64,000 nt of DNA from Allopseudospirillum japonicum (GTDB taxonomy: Bacteria; Pseudomonadota; Gammaproteobacteria; Pseudomonadales; Halomonadaceae). Shown here piece by piece: positions 9,093-19,208 of the stretch; position 1 is the stretch's first letter; every line of letters begins with the position of its first letter. A program made the translations under genes and the position numbers. The notes under the pieces were generated by a model, which was not told the origin of the DNA, searched no databases, and saw only the letters and a list, made by a program, of their open reading frames with translations. The stretch is taken from the NCBI RefSeq assembly GCF_900108915.1, contig NZ_FNYH01000001.1, positions 310,001 through 374,000 of the forward strand, in the 5' to 3' direction.

Positions 9093-10049
9093 ATGACTCA
9101 ACCAGCCTCCCAGGAAGATTTTCAACATATTAGTGTGCTTTTACAAGAAGCCGTTGATGCCTTGGTCCATCAACCACAAGGCCATTATTTAGATGGTACC
9201 TTTGGGCGTGGTGGCCACAGTCGAGCCATTTTACAAAGCTTGCATCCTGAAGGTCGTTTATATGCATTTGATAAGGACCCTCAAGCCTTTACGCAAGCAC
9301 AAAAATTACATAGCCAAGATGCACGCCTCTACCCAATTCAAGACTCTTTTGCACAGATGCAAACCCATTTGCATCAAATCACAGGGCAAGCTCACGCACA
9401 ACTTGATGGTATCTTGCTAGATCTCGGGGTTTCCTCGCCACAACTAGATGATCCCGAACGTGGTTTCAGTTTTCTTCATGATGGCCCTTTAGATATGCGT
9501 ATGAATCCTGACGTAGGTGAAAGCGCTGCACAATGGATTGCTCGGGCAAGTGCGACTGAAATCGCCGATGTTTTATATCATTATGGCGAAGAAAGATTTT
9601 CCCGTCGTATGGCTAAAGCTATTGTAGAAGCACGCCAACAAGCGCCTATCACACGCACCCAAACCCTTGCGGAAATTATCAAGGCTGCCAATCCTGCTTG
9701 GGAAAAAGGTAAACACCCTGCAACTCGAGCGTTTCAGGGAATACGCATTTACATCAATCGCGAGCTTGATGACCTTAAAGAGGCTTTACAAGCGGCCATC
9801 ACTTGCCTTAAACCAGGTGGGCGTTTGGTTGTCATTAGCTTTCACTCACTAGAAGATAGAATCGTCAAACGGTTTATGCGTGATCTAAGTCGTGGGGATA
9901 CCCATTTACCTGTAGGCATACCACTTACGCAAGATCAACTTCAATGTGATTTAAAACTGCTCAGTAAAGCAATACGTCCTAGCGCCCAAGAGGTGGCTGC
10001 CAATCCACGCGCACGCAGTGCGGTGATGCGTGTTGCTCAACGTCTTTGA
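9093..10049 (+). CDS. rsmH: RsmH, 16S rRNA N4-C1402 methyltransferase
   Basis: RsmH (MraW) methylates N4 of C1402 in the ribosomal P site using SAM. The 318-residue protein has the SAM-binding DGTFGRGGHS (34-43), LDGILLDLGVSSPQLDDPERG, the insert DLKEALQAA, and the C-terminal VISFHSLEDRIVKRF, all hallmarks. It starts the division cluster; mraZ, normally before it, is absent. Its partner enzyme RsmI (2'-O methylation of the same nucleotide) is also in this window (47060-47920). The start is fixed by an upstream stop at 9075. Confidence 0.96.
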   Translation: MTQPASQEDFQHISVLLQEAVDALVHQPQGHYLDGTFGRGGHSRAILQSLHPEGRLYAFDKDPQAFTQAQKLHSQDARLYPIQDSFAQMQTHLHQITGQAHAQLDGILLDLGVSSPQLDDPERGFSFLHDGPLDMRMNPDVGESAAQWIARASATEIADVLYHYGEERFSRRMAKAIVEARQQAPITRTQTLAEIIKAANPAWEKGKHPATRAFQGIRIYINRELDDLKEALQAAITCLKPGGRLVVISFHSLEDRIVKRFMRDLSRGDTHLPVGIPLTQDQLQCDLKLLSKAIRPSAQEVAANPRARSAVMRVAQRL

Positions 10050-10069
10050 TCAGTGGGAGGATGTGAGGT

Positions 10070-10555
10070 ATGGCCTATCAACCCTCAAATGCGCGCCCTA
10101 TGTCTGCAACTCACAGACAAAAACAATTACATCCACAGCATCAACCAGCAGCTAACCAAGATACATCTGACCAGACGATCAGCCATCAGCGCTCCCCTGA
10201 AGTAAGCTTTCATTTATTACCTTTTTTGTGGCAAAGCATCAAGGCGCTACAGTGGCGACGTCCATCTTGGTCATCTTTAGTAATAACAGTTTTAGTTCTT
10301 GGCGTGCTTGCGAGCGCACAAGCTGTAATTTATGTCACACATTTAAGCCGTACGCATTATATTGGCTTACAAAAAGCGCAACAACAAAGAGACGCCTATC
10401 AAGTAGAATGGGGGCAATTACTCCTTGAACAAAGTGCTTGGGCATCACCAGCGCGTGTTGAACAAGTGGCAGCTCAACAGCTGGGAATGCAAGTGCCACA
10501 AATAAAGGAAATTCGCATGTTACCGCTGGAACAAGCTGCAGACCCAGCACCCTGA
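10070..10555 (+). CDS. ftsL: FtsL, cell division protein
   Basis: FtsL is the bitopic divisome protein that joins FtsB and FtsQ and activates FtsWI. The 161-residue product has a long hydrophilic, Gln/His-rich cytoplasmic N-terminus (about 1-66), one membrane segment (about 69-90, LVITVLVLGVLASAQAVIYV), and a short periplasmic coiled coil ending ARVEQVAAQQLGMQVPQ. The cytoplasmic part is longer than in E. coli (121 residues total), so the ATG at residue 11 could be the true start. GGGAGGATG upstream supports the first ATG. It sits exactly between rsmH and ftsI. Confidence 0.9.
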   Translation: MAYQPSNARPMSATHRQKQLHPQHQPAANQDTSDQTISHQRSPEVSFHLLPFLWQSIKALQWRRPSWSSLVITVLVLGVLASAQAVIYVTHLSRTHYIGLQKAQQQRDAYQVEWGQLLLEQSAWASPARVEQVAAQQLGMQVPQIKEIRMLPLEQAADPAP

Positions 10556-10578
10556 TAAGCGATGGGGATTTTTGTTTC

Positions 10579-12327
10579 ATGATCAAAGCTTCAACCTCTG
10601 CATCTCAGCATGCCTCCAGCAAGCGCGACGCTGCACTGAATTCACAAAAATTCACTTATCCATGGCGTTGGTATTTATTGCTGAGCCTTCTTGCTTTAGC
10701 TGCCGTTTTGCTCGGGTGGCGTCTACTCGATTTGCAGATTTTTAGCCGCGATTTTCTACAGACTCAAGGAGATGCGCGCACCCTGAGAAATGAGCCTATT
10801 ATGGCGCTGCGCGGCATGATTACTGACCGCCACGGTGAGCCTTTAGCCGTGAGTACCCCAGTGGTGACTTTATGGACCAATCCCCAGCAACTTCCCCAAG
10901 ATGAGCGCGTTATTCGTGCTTTGGCACAAAGCTTACAAGTCCCTTACCAAGAATTAAGTGAACGTTTGGCACTGTATCAAGGCAAAGAATTTATGTATTT
11001 GCGCCGCCAGCTTACTCCCAGTGAGGCCAAAGCCGTGATGGCGCTGGAAATTCCCGGTGTATATGCACAAGACGAGTTCCGACGTTACTATCCAGCAGGA
11101 GAAGTCACAGCCCATCTGGTAGGTTTTAATGATGTCGATGATCAAGGCCAAGAGGGGATAGAGCTTGCCTATAATAGGTTGCTCACGGGGATTCCTGGTG
11201 AAAAGCGTGTTTTAAAAGATCGCAAAGGTCGGGTTGTTCGTGATTTATACACCTTAAGTGAACCCAGACCTGGTAAAAATATCACTTTAAGTATTGACCT
11301 GCGTTTACAATATTTAGCCTATCGAGAATTAAAAGCTGCAGTAAGCCAACATAAGGCTAAGTCTGGTAGCCTAGTGATGCTGGATGCCCGCACTGGAGAG
11401 GTTTTAGCTTTAGTCAGTCAGCCTTCTTATAATCCAAATAATCGTGCCCAACTGGATGCTGAAGGTTTGCGCAATCGTGCTCTCACCGATCAAATCGAGC
11501 CCGGCTCCATTGTCAAACCTATTACCGTCGCTGCGGCGATGCGCACAGGGATGTATCAAACAGAAACGCTCGTCAATACCTCCCCTGGCTATATGACATT
11601 AAATCGCCGTACGATTCGTGATTTACGCAATTACGGTAATATGCCAGTCCATAAAATTATTACCAAATCGAGCAATATTGGGGTGGCTCGTATGGCCCTT
11701 TCTTTATCTGATCCAGATACCGTGTGGCAGCTGATGTACGAGCTTGGATTTGGTCAAAGTGTCGGCACAGGTTTTCCTGGAGAAGGCTTGGGGAAATTAC
11801 CGCATCCACCTAAATGGCGACCTATTCAATTAGCTACCCTCTCCTATGGCTACGGCTTTACAGTGACGCCTTTGCAAGCAGCACAGGCATATACAGCCTT
11901 ATCTGGGCATGGCAACAAGTATCCGGTTACCTTATTTAAGCAGGAAAAACAACCTCAAGGCGTTCCCGTGTTGCCTCCAAAAATTTCTCGTAGCGTCTTG
12001 GAAATGATGGAAACTGTGACCCATTCAGGCGGCACAGGAACACGCGCACGGATTCCAGGTTATCGAGTGGCTGGTAAAACAGGCACCACCCATAAAGTGG
12101 GTGAGGAGGGTTATACCGATGATTATCGTGCTATTTTCGCAGGCATTGCCCCTGTGAGTGATCCACGTTTAATTGCCGTAGTCGTGGTGGATAGTCCTGC
12201 AGGCCAAGAATACTACGGTGGCTTAGTTGCAGCACCTGTCTTTTCTCGCGTCGTTGGCAGTAGTTTACGGCTATTAAATGTACCGCCTGATGATCCGGAA
12301 ACACTCACAACGACCTTTGAGCCTTAA
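10579..12327 (+). CDS. ftsI: FtsI (PBP3), septal peptidoglycan transpeptidase
   Basis: FtsI cross-links septal peptidoglycan together with the polymerase FtsW. The 582-residue class B PBP has an N-terminal membrane anchor (about 31-49), a pedestal region with RGMITDRHGEPLA, and a transpeptidase domain with the active-site Ser310 in SIVK, the SSN motif in KSSNIGV, and KTG from Lys500. These are the three penicillin-binding motifs in correct order. It follows ftsL by 23 bases and precedes murE by 32. Confidence 0.97.
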   Translation: MIKASTSASQHASSKRDAALNSQKFTYPWRWYLLLSLLALAAVLLGWRLLDLQIFSRDFLQTQGDARTLRNEPIMALRGMITDRHGEPLAVSTPVVTLWTNPQQLPQDERVIRALAQSLQVPYQELSERLALYQGKEFMYLRRQLTPSEAKAVMALEIPGVYAQDEFRRYYPAGEVTAHLVGFNDVDDQGQEGIELAYNRLLTGIPGEKRVLKDRKGRVVRDLYTLSEPRPGKNITLSIDLRLQYLAYRELKAAVSQHKAKSGSLVMLDARTGEVLALVSQPSYNPNNRAQLDAEGLRNRALTDQIEPGSIVKPITVAAAMRTGMYQTETLVNTSPGYMTLNRRTIRDLRNYGNMPVHKIITKSSNIGVARMALSLSDPDTVWQLMYELGFGQSVGTGFPGEGLGKLPHPPKWRPIQLATLSYGYGFTVTPLQAAQAYTALSGHGNKYPVTLFKQEKQPQGVPVLPPKISRSVLEMMETVTHSGGTGTRARIPGYRVAGKTGTTHKVGEEGYTDDYRAIFAGIAPVSDPRLIAVVVVDSPAGQEYYGGLVAAPVFSRVVGSSLRLLNVPPDDPETLTTTFEP

Positions 12328-12359
12328 CTTTTTTCTCTTTTTACTGATGGTATCACCGC

Positions 12360-13928
12360 ATGAGTCGCCTTGATCTTCACCCAATGTGTACACTTGCCAA
12401 TCTGCTAGCGGCTTGGCAAGAGCTTGGACTGACAGAGACCAAGCTGCATATTTCTCAACCTGAGCAAGGCATTTCACATCTCAGCTTAGATACACGTACC
12501 TTGCAAGATGGGGGTGCGTTTATCGCTTTGCAGGGACATCACCTTGATGGCCATGATTTTATTGCACAAAGCGTACAACAGGGCGCTGCCTTAATTTTGT
12601 GTGAAAATCTCTCTTTCGTTACCTCAGCACATGCAAAATCGATAAATTACCTGTGTCATCCCCAATTGAGACACTATCTAGGCCCCTGGATTAGTCAACT
12701 TTTACAACATCCCAGCCAAAAACTCACAGAATGTGTTGGTATTACAGGCACTAATGGTAAGTCTTCCATTAGCCATTTTTTAGCCCAAGCTTGGCACGCA
12801 CTAGGATATAAAGCTTATGTATGTGGCACTTTAGGGCAAGGTGAGCCGCACACACTCACACCCAATAGTCACACCACTCCAGATGCTTTACAGGTACAAG
12901 CTTTTTTTGCCCATTGCCAACAACAGCAAGTTTCGCATGTTGCTATGGAAGTTTCTTCACACGCGCTTGATCAAGCACGCGTGGCAGGGGTTGCTTTCAC
13001 TAGCGCCTTGTTTACCAATCTCAGTCGCGACCATTTAGACTATCACCTTTCAATGCAGGCCTATGCACAAGCAAAGGCACGTTTGTTTGCTTATCCAAGC
13101 CTACGCCATCGGATTTTTAATCTCGCAGATGTGCAAGGATATCAGTTATGGCAAACCTACCAAGCAAAAGAAAAAAGATCGCAAAAAAGCACTTGGGGAT
13201 ATAGTTTAGAAGTGCATCCACAAGCTGATATTTGTGCCCAAGCCATTGGCTACACCACCCAAGGTTTACAGGCACAGGTTTTATACCAAGGGCAAAGTTA
13301 TCCGCTTCACTTAAAACTATTCGGGCGCTTTAATTTAGAAAATGCCTTGGCTTGTTTGTGTGTTTTGCTTGCGGAAGGCACATCCATTGAGTGCGCCTTG
13401 CAAGCCCTGACCCAGATACAGGGTGTCCATGGACGTATGCAGGCGCTGACTGCCTTACCTGCGCAAGCTCCACAAGTCTTAATCGACTATGCACATACCC
13501 CAGATGCGCTACAGCAGGCTTTAAAAGCCGTACGCTTGCATGCACCAGCATGTGCACGCATTTGGTGTATCTTTGGTTGTGGCGGAGATCGAGATAAAGG
13601 CAAACGCCCTTTGATGTTGCAAGCAGCACAAAACTTTGCAGATCAAGTGGTTGTAACAGATGACAATCCCCGTTTTGAGGATCCTCAAGCTATTATTGCG
13701 GATATCTTGGCTCAACAAGCCCAATGCCAACCTGTACCCCTCGTGATTCATGAACGCGCTCAAGCTTTAGCTTACGTACTTGATCAGGCTGATCCACAAG
13801 ATTGGGTTTTAGTTGCTGGTAAAGGGCACGAGACGTATCAAGAAATCTCGGGCGTACGTTACCCTTATGATGATGCGCAACAAATTTACGCCTATTATCA
13901 GCAAGTTGCTATCCATAAGAGCCTTTAG
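12360..13928 (+). CDS. murE: MurE, UDP-MurNAc-tripeptide synthetase (meso-diaminopimelate adding)
   Basis: MurE adds the third amino acid to UDP-MurNAc-dipeptide in the cytoplasm. The 522-residue protein has the ATP loop ITGTNGKSS (128-136), AMEVSSHALDQ, and the central FGCGGDRDKGKRPLM. The motif DNPR in VVTDDNPRFEDP marks specificity for meso-diaminopimelate. It has a slightly long N-terminus compared with E. coli (495). The gene ends three bases before murF. Confidence 0.96.
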   Translation: MSRLDLHPMCTLANLLAAWQELGLTETKLHISQPEQGISHLSLDTRTLQDGGAFIALQGHHLDGHDFIAQSVQQGAALILCENLSFVTSAHAKSINYLCHPQLRHYLGPWISQLLQHPSQKLTECVGITGTNGKSSISHFLAQAWHALGYKAYVCGTLGQGEPHTLTPNSHTTPDALQVQAFFAHCQQQQVSHVAMEVSSHALDQARVAGVAFTSALFTNLSRDHLDYHLSMQAYAQAKARLFAYPSLRHRIFNLADVQGYQLWQTYQAKEKRSQKSTWGYSLEVHPQADICAQAIGYTTQGLQAQVLYQGQSYPLHLKLFGRFNLENALACLCVLLAEGTSIECALQALTQIQGVHGRMQALTALPAQAPQVLIDYAHTPDALQQALKAVRLHAPACARIWCIFGCGGDRDKGKRPLMLQAAQNFADQVVVTDDNPRFEDPQAIIADILAQQAQCQPVPLVIHERAQALAYVLDQADPQDWVLVAGKGHETYQEISGVRYPYDDAQQIYAYYQQVAIHKSL

Positions 13929-13931
13929 TTT

Positions 13932-15356
13932 ATGTTACCTATTGCCTTACAAGTCCTGTGCCAACAAATACAAGGACGTTTATATCTTCCTCGCTCTAGT
14001 ACGCTAACACCAGAGAGCTTAATACAAGCAGACTGGTGTCTTGATTCAAGACAAGTGCGTACAGGCGATATTTTCGTGGCTTATCAGGGCCAGCACTTAG
14101 ATAGTCACGCTTACCTTGGCCAAGCAGCTCAAGCCGGTGCCTGTTTAGCAGTAGTGGAAAAATATCAGGCCCATATTGAGATACCACAAATCACAGTGCT
14201 CAAGGCTTTAAGCGCCCTTGCGCAAATTGCTCAATATCAGCGCCAACAACTTGAGCTAACCTGTATTGGTATTACGGGCAATAGTGGTAAAACTGGGGTG
14301 CGTCAGTTGATGCAAGCGATTCTCCAACAAGCCCAGCACCCTGCTTGCATTACTCAAGGCAATTTTAACAATGAAGTTGGCTTACCTCTCACCTTACTGG
14401 ACGGCTTACAACCAGAAACCCATACCTGCCTATTAGAAATGGGAGCCGCACAAGCAGGTGATCTCAGTTATTTATGCCAGATTGCTCAACCCAATATTGG
14501 CTTAATCACGAATGTAACAGGGGCACATATTGGGCGTTTTGGCTCATTGGATCAGATTGCAGAGGCTAAGGCTGAGTTGATTCGTGCATTACCTCAAGGT
14601 GGCATCGCTGTACTTAACATGCAGGATGCTTTTTATCCTTATTGGCGCACTCAAGTGCCTGATGGAGTCACTTGCATCAGTTTTGCCCAAGAGATGTCAG
14701 CAGATATTTACGCCACCTCAGTTCAAGCAGGGCCACAAGCTTGCTATCGCTTTCAGTTGCAGTTGCCACATGCTCCAAGTCTACCCATCCAGTTAAATCT
14801 CTTAGGGCGTCATCAAGTTGATAATGCACTGGCTGCTGCCAGCTTGGCCTATTTATTGCGTATACCTGCTCCAGCAATTCAAGCCGGTTTACAAGAGGTG
14901 CAACCTAGCCAAGGGCGTTTATATCCTTGCACCAGCAAGCAAGGAGCTTATTTGATTGATGATACTTATAATGCAAGTCCTGGCGCTGTTAAAGCGGCTA
15001 TTGATATTTTACAGGATGCAAAAGCCGATAAAACCTGTGTGCTTGTACTGGGCGATCTTGCTGAACTTGGGGATTATAGTGCCCAATTACATGCTGAGTT
15101 GGGGGCCTATGCCGCGCAAGCTGGCGTACACCACTTATATACCCTAGGTCAAAATACACGCTATACGCATGAAAACTTTTGCCAGAAACTCGCACCCAAG
15201 CGTCAAAGTGCTTATCATGCCGACACACAAGAGGAACTCCTCAACGCATTACAACACTTTCTGGCACAGCACCCGCACCCCCAGCAAGTCCGTGTGTTAG
15301 TCAAAGGCGCCCGTAGTGCCGCAATGGAAAAACTCGTTCAGGCCTTCATCCAGTGA
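13932..15356 (+). CDS. murF: MurF, UDP-MurNAc-tripeptide D-Ala-D-Ala ligase
   Basis: MurF adds the D-Ala-D-Ala dipeptide to complete the UDP-MurNAc-pentapeptide. The 474 residues show the ATP loop ITGNSGKTG (113-121), GNFNNEVGLPLTLL, LLEMGAAQAGDLSYL, LLGRHQVDNALAA and DDTYNASPGAVKAA, the standard MurF series. The start ATG lies three bases after the murE stop, with little room for an independent ribosome-binding site, suggesting coupled translation. Confidence 0.96.
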   Translation: MLPIALQVLCQQIQGRLYLPRSSTLTPESLIQADWCLDSRQVRTGDIFVAYQGQHLDSHAYLGQAAQAGACLAVVEKYQAHIEIPQITVLKALSALAQIAQYQRQQLELTCIGITGNSGKTGVRQLMQAILQQAQHPACITQGNFNNEVGLPLTLLDGLQPETHTCLLEMGAAQAGDLSYLCQIAQPNIGLITNVTGAHIGRFGSLDQIAEAKAELIRALPQGGIAVLNMQDAFYPYWRTQVPDGVTCISFAQEMSADIYATSVQAGPQACYRFQLQLPHAPSLPIQLNLLGRHQVDNALAAASLAYLLRIPAPAIQAGLQEVQPSQGRLYPCTSKQGAYLIDDTYNASPGAVKAAIDILQDAKADKTCVLVLGDLAELGDYSAQLHAELGAYAAQAGVHHLYTLGQNTRYTHENFCQKLAPKRQSAYHADTQEELLNALQHFLAQHPHPQQVRVLVKGARSAAMEKLVQAFIQ

Positions 15357-15393
15357 GGCGCTAGATTAATTTTTGATACAAGAAGACCTACGT

Positions 15394-16476
15394 ATGCTCT
15401 TATGGTTAGCTGGGCTTTTAACAGACATCAGTAGCACATTTAATGTTGTTAACTATTTGACTTTACGTGCTATTTTCGGCGTGTTAACTGCGCTGGGTTT
15501 GGCATTGTTTTTTGGACCCTACATGATCAATAAACTCAGCGAACGCCAAATTGGCCAAGCTGTACGTGATGATGGGCCCCAATCACATCTTAGTAAGGCA
15601 GGCACTCCCACAATGGGTGGTGCATTAATGCTGATATCTATTGCAGTCAGTACGCTCTTATGGGCAGATTTAAGCAATCGCTTCGTTTGGGTGGTATTAG
15701 CGGTCACCTTATTATTTGGTGCGATTGGTTGGGTTGATGATTGGCGTAAGGTGGTCGAAAAAAATCCGCGTGGTTTACCTGCCCGCTGGAAATATTTTTG
15801 GCAATCGGTTGTCGGTATAGGCGCCGCCAGCTTTTTGTATATGACCGCGCACTCTAGTGCGGAGACCCAATTAATTTTTCCTGTTTTCAAGGATTTAGTA
15901 TTTAATTTAGGTCCTGCTTTTATTCTACTAAGTTACTTTGTTATTGTAGGTTCAAGCAATGCAGTCAATCTCACCGATGGTCTTGATGGTCTTGCGATTA
16001 TGCCCACAGTGCTCGTTGCTAGCGCTTTGGGTGTTTTTGCTTACTTAAGCGGACATAGTGAGTTTGCTTCCTATCTCCATATTCCGTATGTCGCTGGTGC
16101 AGGCGAACTCGTTGTTTTTTGTGCAACGCTTGCAGGCGCAGGTTTAGGGTTTCTATGGTTTAATACTTACCCTGCACAAGTATTTATGGGTGATGTAGGT
16201 GCTTTAGCCTTAGGGGCTGCTTTGGGTATTATCGCTGTGATTGTACGCCAAGAACTGGTCCTTTTTATTATGGGCGGTGTTTTCGTGATGGAAACCCTTT
16301 CTGTGATTTTACAAGTGGCTTCTTTTAAGCTCACAGGGCGCCGTATTTTTCGTATGGCACCTTTACATCATCACTTTGAGTTACAAGGATGGCCAGAACC
16401 CCGCGTCATTGTCCGTTTTTGGATTATGACCGTGGTATTAGTCCTTTTAGGACTTGCCACCCTTAAATTACGCTAA
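15394..16476 (+). CDS. mraY: MraY, phospho-MurNAc-pentapeptide translocase
   Basis: MraY makes lipid I by moving phospho-MurNAc-pentapeptide to undecaprenyl phosphate in the inner membrane. The protein is strongly hydrophobic (about ten segments) and has [18 protein letters not shown], the Asp pair in [21 protein letters not shown], and the His motif [12 protein letters not shown]. The open frame reaches a TTG at 15373, but the ATG at 15394 (MLLWLAG) matches the E. coli N-terminus and gives 360 residues, the same as E. coli. Good order: murF-mraY-murD. Confidence 0.96.
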   Translation: MLLWLAGLLTDISSTFNVVNYLTLRAIFGVLTALGLALFFGPYMINKLSERQIGQAVRDDGPQSHLSKAGTPTMGGALMLISIAVSTLLWADLSNRFVWVVLAVTLLFGAIGWVDDWRKVVEKNPRGLPARWKYFWQSVVGIGAASFLYMTAHSSAETQLIFPVFKDLVFNLGPAFILLSYFVIVGSSNAVNLTDGLDGLAIMPTVLVASALGVFAYLSGHSEFASYLHIPYVAGAGELVVFCATLAGAGLGFLWFNTYPAQVFMGDVGALALGAALGIIAVIVRQELVLFIMGGVFVMETLSVILQVASFKLTGRRIFRMAPLHHHFELQGWPEPRVIVRFWIMTVVLVLLGLATLKLR

Positions 16477-16516
16477 CTCTCTTTTTTGTCAGCAATACCA
16501 CAAGGAGCGCAGCGCT

Positions 16517-17914
16517 ATGGATATTGAGCACTCTCAACCGTCACATGCAAAGGATGCATCTTCGGACCCACACAAAACCCTGATTTTAGGTATGGGTGCA
16601 AGTGGGCGTTCAGTGGCTGACTACTTAAGTGCCCAAGGGGAAGCTTTTAGCCTAGTAGATACTCGTTTGAAGCCACATAACCTTAAAGAGTTTCAAGCAG
16701 CTTTCCCTGAAGCACCTTGCTGGTTAGGTCCTTTGGATGCTGATTTGCTTGCAAGTGCAGAACGTTTAATCGTTAGCCCAGGCATCCCAATTCAAGATCC
16801 TGCCATTGAATATGCCAGCGCGCATGGTGTTGAGATCTTGGGGGATATCGAAATTTTTTGTCGTGCTGCGAAAGCGCCTATCATCGCAATTACCGGTTCG
16901 AATGCAAAAAGTACAGTAACCAGCTTGGTCGGTGCCATGGCGCAAGCGGCAGGACTCAATGTGGGGATTGGCGGTAACCTTGGTCCCACCGCATTAAGCC
17001 TATTAGACGAAGCACGTGATGCTTATATTCTGGAGCTGTCTTCCTTTCAATTAGAAACCACGTTTAGCTTACATGCACGAGCTGCCAGCATCTTGAATGT
17101 GAGTGAAGATCACATGGATAGGTACGCAGATCTTATTGAGTATGTGTTTGCTAAACAACGTATTTATCATCATTGCCAAACAGCGATTATCAACCGTGGT
17201 GATAAATACAGCGCACCTTTACACGCACACCGTGCACAACACATTAGTTTTGGCTTAGATTTACCTGAAGGACAAAACTACGGCCTGCATCACGAGGCGA
17301 CAGGTACCTGGCTAATGCGTGGTCGTGAAGCTTTAATACACACACAAGATTTATCACCCGCCCTATTGGGGCAGCACGGTGCTTTAAATGCTTTGGCCGC
17401 TTTAGCACTGGCAGAAACCCTCGCCTTGCCTTTAGCAACTAGCTTGGAAGTCCTCACACATTTTCAAGGCCTAGATCACAGATGTCAGCTTGTCACAGAG
17501 CATCAAGGGGTACGTTGGATTAATGACTCTAAAGCTACCAATGTAGGTGCGACACTTGCAGCGATTGAAGGCATAGCACCTGAATGTAAGGGGCGTTTAT
17601 GGCTTATTTTAGGCGGTGATGGCAAACAAGCTGATTTTTCCCCCTTGATTGCAAGTATTAGCCGGCACGTCCATGCTTGTGCTCTTTTAGGTAGAGACGC
17701 CCCCTTGTTCGCTGATTTACTTACAGCGGCTGAAGTCACCCACCAAAGCTATACAGACTTAGATGCTATCGTGCAGGATCTAGCGGCAAAAGTTCAGCCA
17801 AACGACTGGGTATTACTCTCACCTGCCTGTGCTAGCTTAGATATGTTTGCCCATTTTGGTGAACGTGGGCGCCTTTTCAGTGAAGCGGTAAGGACTTGGG
17901 TATGCCCTTCGTAA
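16517..17914 (+). CDS. murD: MurD, UDP-MurNAc-L-alanine D-glutamate ligase
   Basis: MurD adds D-glutamate to UDP-MurNAc-L-Ala. The 465-residue form starts at an ATG with AAGGAG nine bases upstream; a longer frame reaching back into mraY is rejected. It shows the dinucleotide-like ILGMGASGRSV (23-33), the ATP loop GSNAKST (127-133; Ala instead of the second Gly, as I recall in Pseudomonas MurD), NVSEDHMDRY, and WINDSKATNVGAT. It overlaps ftsW by 13 bases. Confidence 0.95.
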   Translation: MDIEHSQPSHAKDASSDPHKTLILGMGASGRSVADYLSAQGEAFSLVDTRLKPHNLKEFQAAFPEAPCWLGPLDADLLASAERLIVSPGIPIQDPAIEYASAHGVEILGDIEIFCRAAKAPIIAITGSNAKSTVTSLVGAMAQAAGLNVGIGGNLGPTALSLLDEARDAYILELSSFQLETTFSLHARAASILNVSEDHMDRYADLIEYVFAKQRIYHHCQTAIINRGDKYSAPLHAHRAQHISFGLDLPEGQNYGLHHEATGTWLMRGREALIHTQDLSPALLGQHGALNALAALALAETLALPLATSLEVLTHFQGLDHRCQLVTEHQGVRWINDSKATNVGATLAAIEGIAPECKGRLWLILGGDGKQADFSPLIASISRHVHACALLGRDAPLFADLLTAAEVTHQSYTDLDAIVQDLAAKVQPNDWVLLSPACASLDMFAHFGERGRLFSEAVRTWVCPS

Positions 17915-19176
17915 ACAGGCTATTACATAAAATTCAATCTAAGCGCGCTGCTACACAGTCGCCAGAAAGCTCGCAAGCACATTTTGATCAGGAAGAAGAC
18001 GAGTTGCCATCACCTTCTTGGTTACATCGCTGCGCCCATTATCTCCACCGCGAAATCACTTTAGACCGAGGTTTTGATCATGGTTTGGTGATAGCCGGTC
18101 TCGCTTTGCTGTTTCTTGGCTGGATTATGGTGAGTTCAGCCTCTAGTGAGCTTGCCACCAGTCGATATGGCTCCTTGTTCTTTTTCTCTGTGCGCCACCT
18201 GATTTTCTTATTAATTGGCTTGAGTGCTGCCGCAATCGTTTTATTAATTCCGTTACGTTGGTGGCAGGCCAATAGCTTCTACTTATTGTTAAGTGCCCTA
18301 GTGTTATTGCTTCTGGTGTTGATTCCTGGGATAGGACGTGAAGTCAACGGTAGTGTGCGTTGGATTAGCTTAGGGCCAATCAATGTACAAACCACAGAAA
18401 TTGCCAAAGTGTTTGTAGTGGTATTTTTTGCTGGTTACCTTGTACGCCATTTACAAGCCGTACGCTATCAAGCCAAATACGCACTATTACGACCTTTATT
18501 AGTCATCGGTATCTTGTGCGTTTTAGTCTTAGAACAGCCTGATTTTGGTGCAACCGTCGTGATCGCAGGGACTTCCGCAGGGATGCTTTTTATGGCAGGC
18601 ATGCGTTGGTTCCATGTGATTTTAGTGGTACTTGCTGGAACAGGCATGGCAGTCCTTTTAGTGATCGTTGCTCCTTATCGTATGCAACGCTTAACCTCCT
18701 TTATTGATCCTTGGGCACATCAATTTGATACCGGCTATCAACTAACTCAAGCTTTAATTGCTTTTGGACGTGGGCATTGGGACGGCTTGGGTTTAGGGAA
18801 TAGTGTACAAAAACTCTTTTATCTGCCTGAAGCTCACACAGATTTTGTTTTCGCTGTTTTGGCAGAAGAACTCGGCTTATTAGGCGCTTGCATTACCTTG
18901 GCTCTATTTATTTTATTAGTCTATCGTGCACTCAATATCGGTAGACGCGCAGAAGCGACCGGCTTGTTATTTGCCGCTTACACCAGCTATGGCATCTCTC
19001 TCATCTTTGCCATCCAAGTATTTATTAATATTGGTGTCAATACCGGTTTGTTGCCAACTAAAGGGTTAACCCTTCCTTTGATGAGTTATGGAGGAAGCAG
19101 TTTAGTCATGAGTTGCGTCATGTTAGCTCTTTTATTACGCGTCGATCATGAAACACGCCAACACACTTCGCCCTAA
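17902..19176 (+). CDS. ftsW: FtsW, septal peptidoglycan polymerase
   Basis: FtsW is the SEDS-family glycosyltransferase that polymerises septal peptidoglycan with FtsI. The 424-residue protein has ten predicted membrane segments, VNGSVRWISLGPINVQTTE, LEQPDFGA (with the catalytic-type Asp), AHTDFVFAVLAEELG, and the C-terminal LPLMSYGGSSL. A polar cytoplasmic N-terminus of about 55 residues precedes the first segment. The ATG at 17902 has TAAGGA upstream and is preferred to a TTG at 17896; it overlaps the end of murD. Confidence 0.95.
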   Translation: MPFVNRLLHKIQSKRAATQSPESSQAHFDQEEDELPSPSWLHRCAHYLHREITLDRGFDHGLVIAGLALLFLGWIMVSSASSELATSRYGSLFFFSVRHLIFLLIGLSAAAIVLLIPLRWWQANSFYLLLSALVLLLLVLIPGIGREVNGSVRWISLGPINVQTTEIAKVFVVVFFAGYLVRHLQAVRYQAKYALLRPLLVIGILCVLVLEQPDFGATVVIAGTSAGMLFMAGMRWFHVILVVLAGTGMAVLLVIVAPYRMQRLTSFIDPWAHQFDTGYQLTQALIAFGRGHWDGLGLGNSVQKLFYLPEAHTDFVFAVLAEELGLLGACITLALFILLVYRALNIGRRAEATGLLFAAYTSYGISLIFAIQVFINIGVNTGLLPTKGLTLPLMSYGGSSLVMSCVMLALLLRVDHETRQHTSP

Positions 19177-19208
19177 GCTGATCCAACATTGTGAGAGGAT
19201 ATAAGTCA

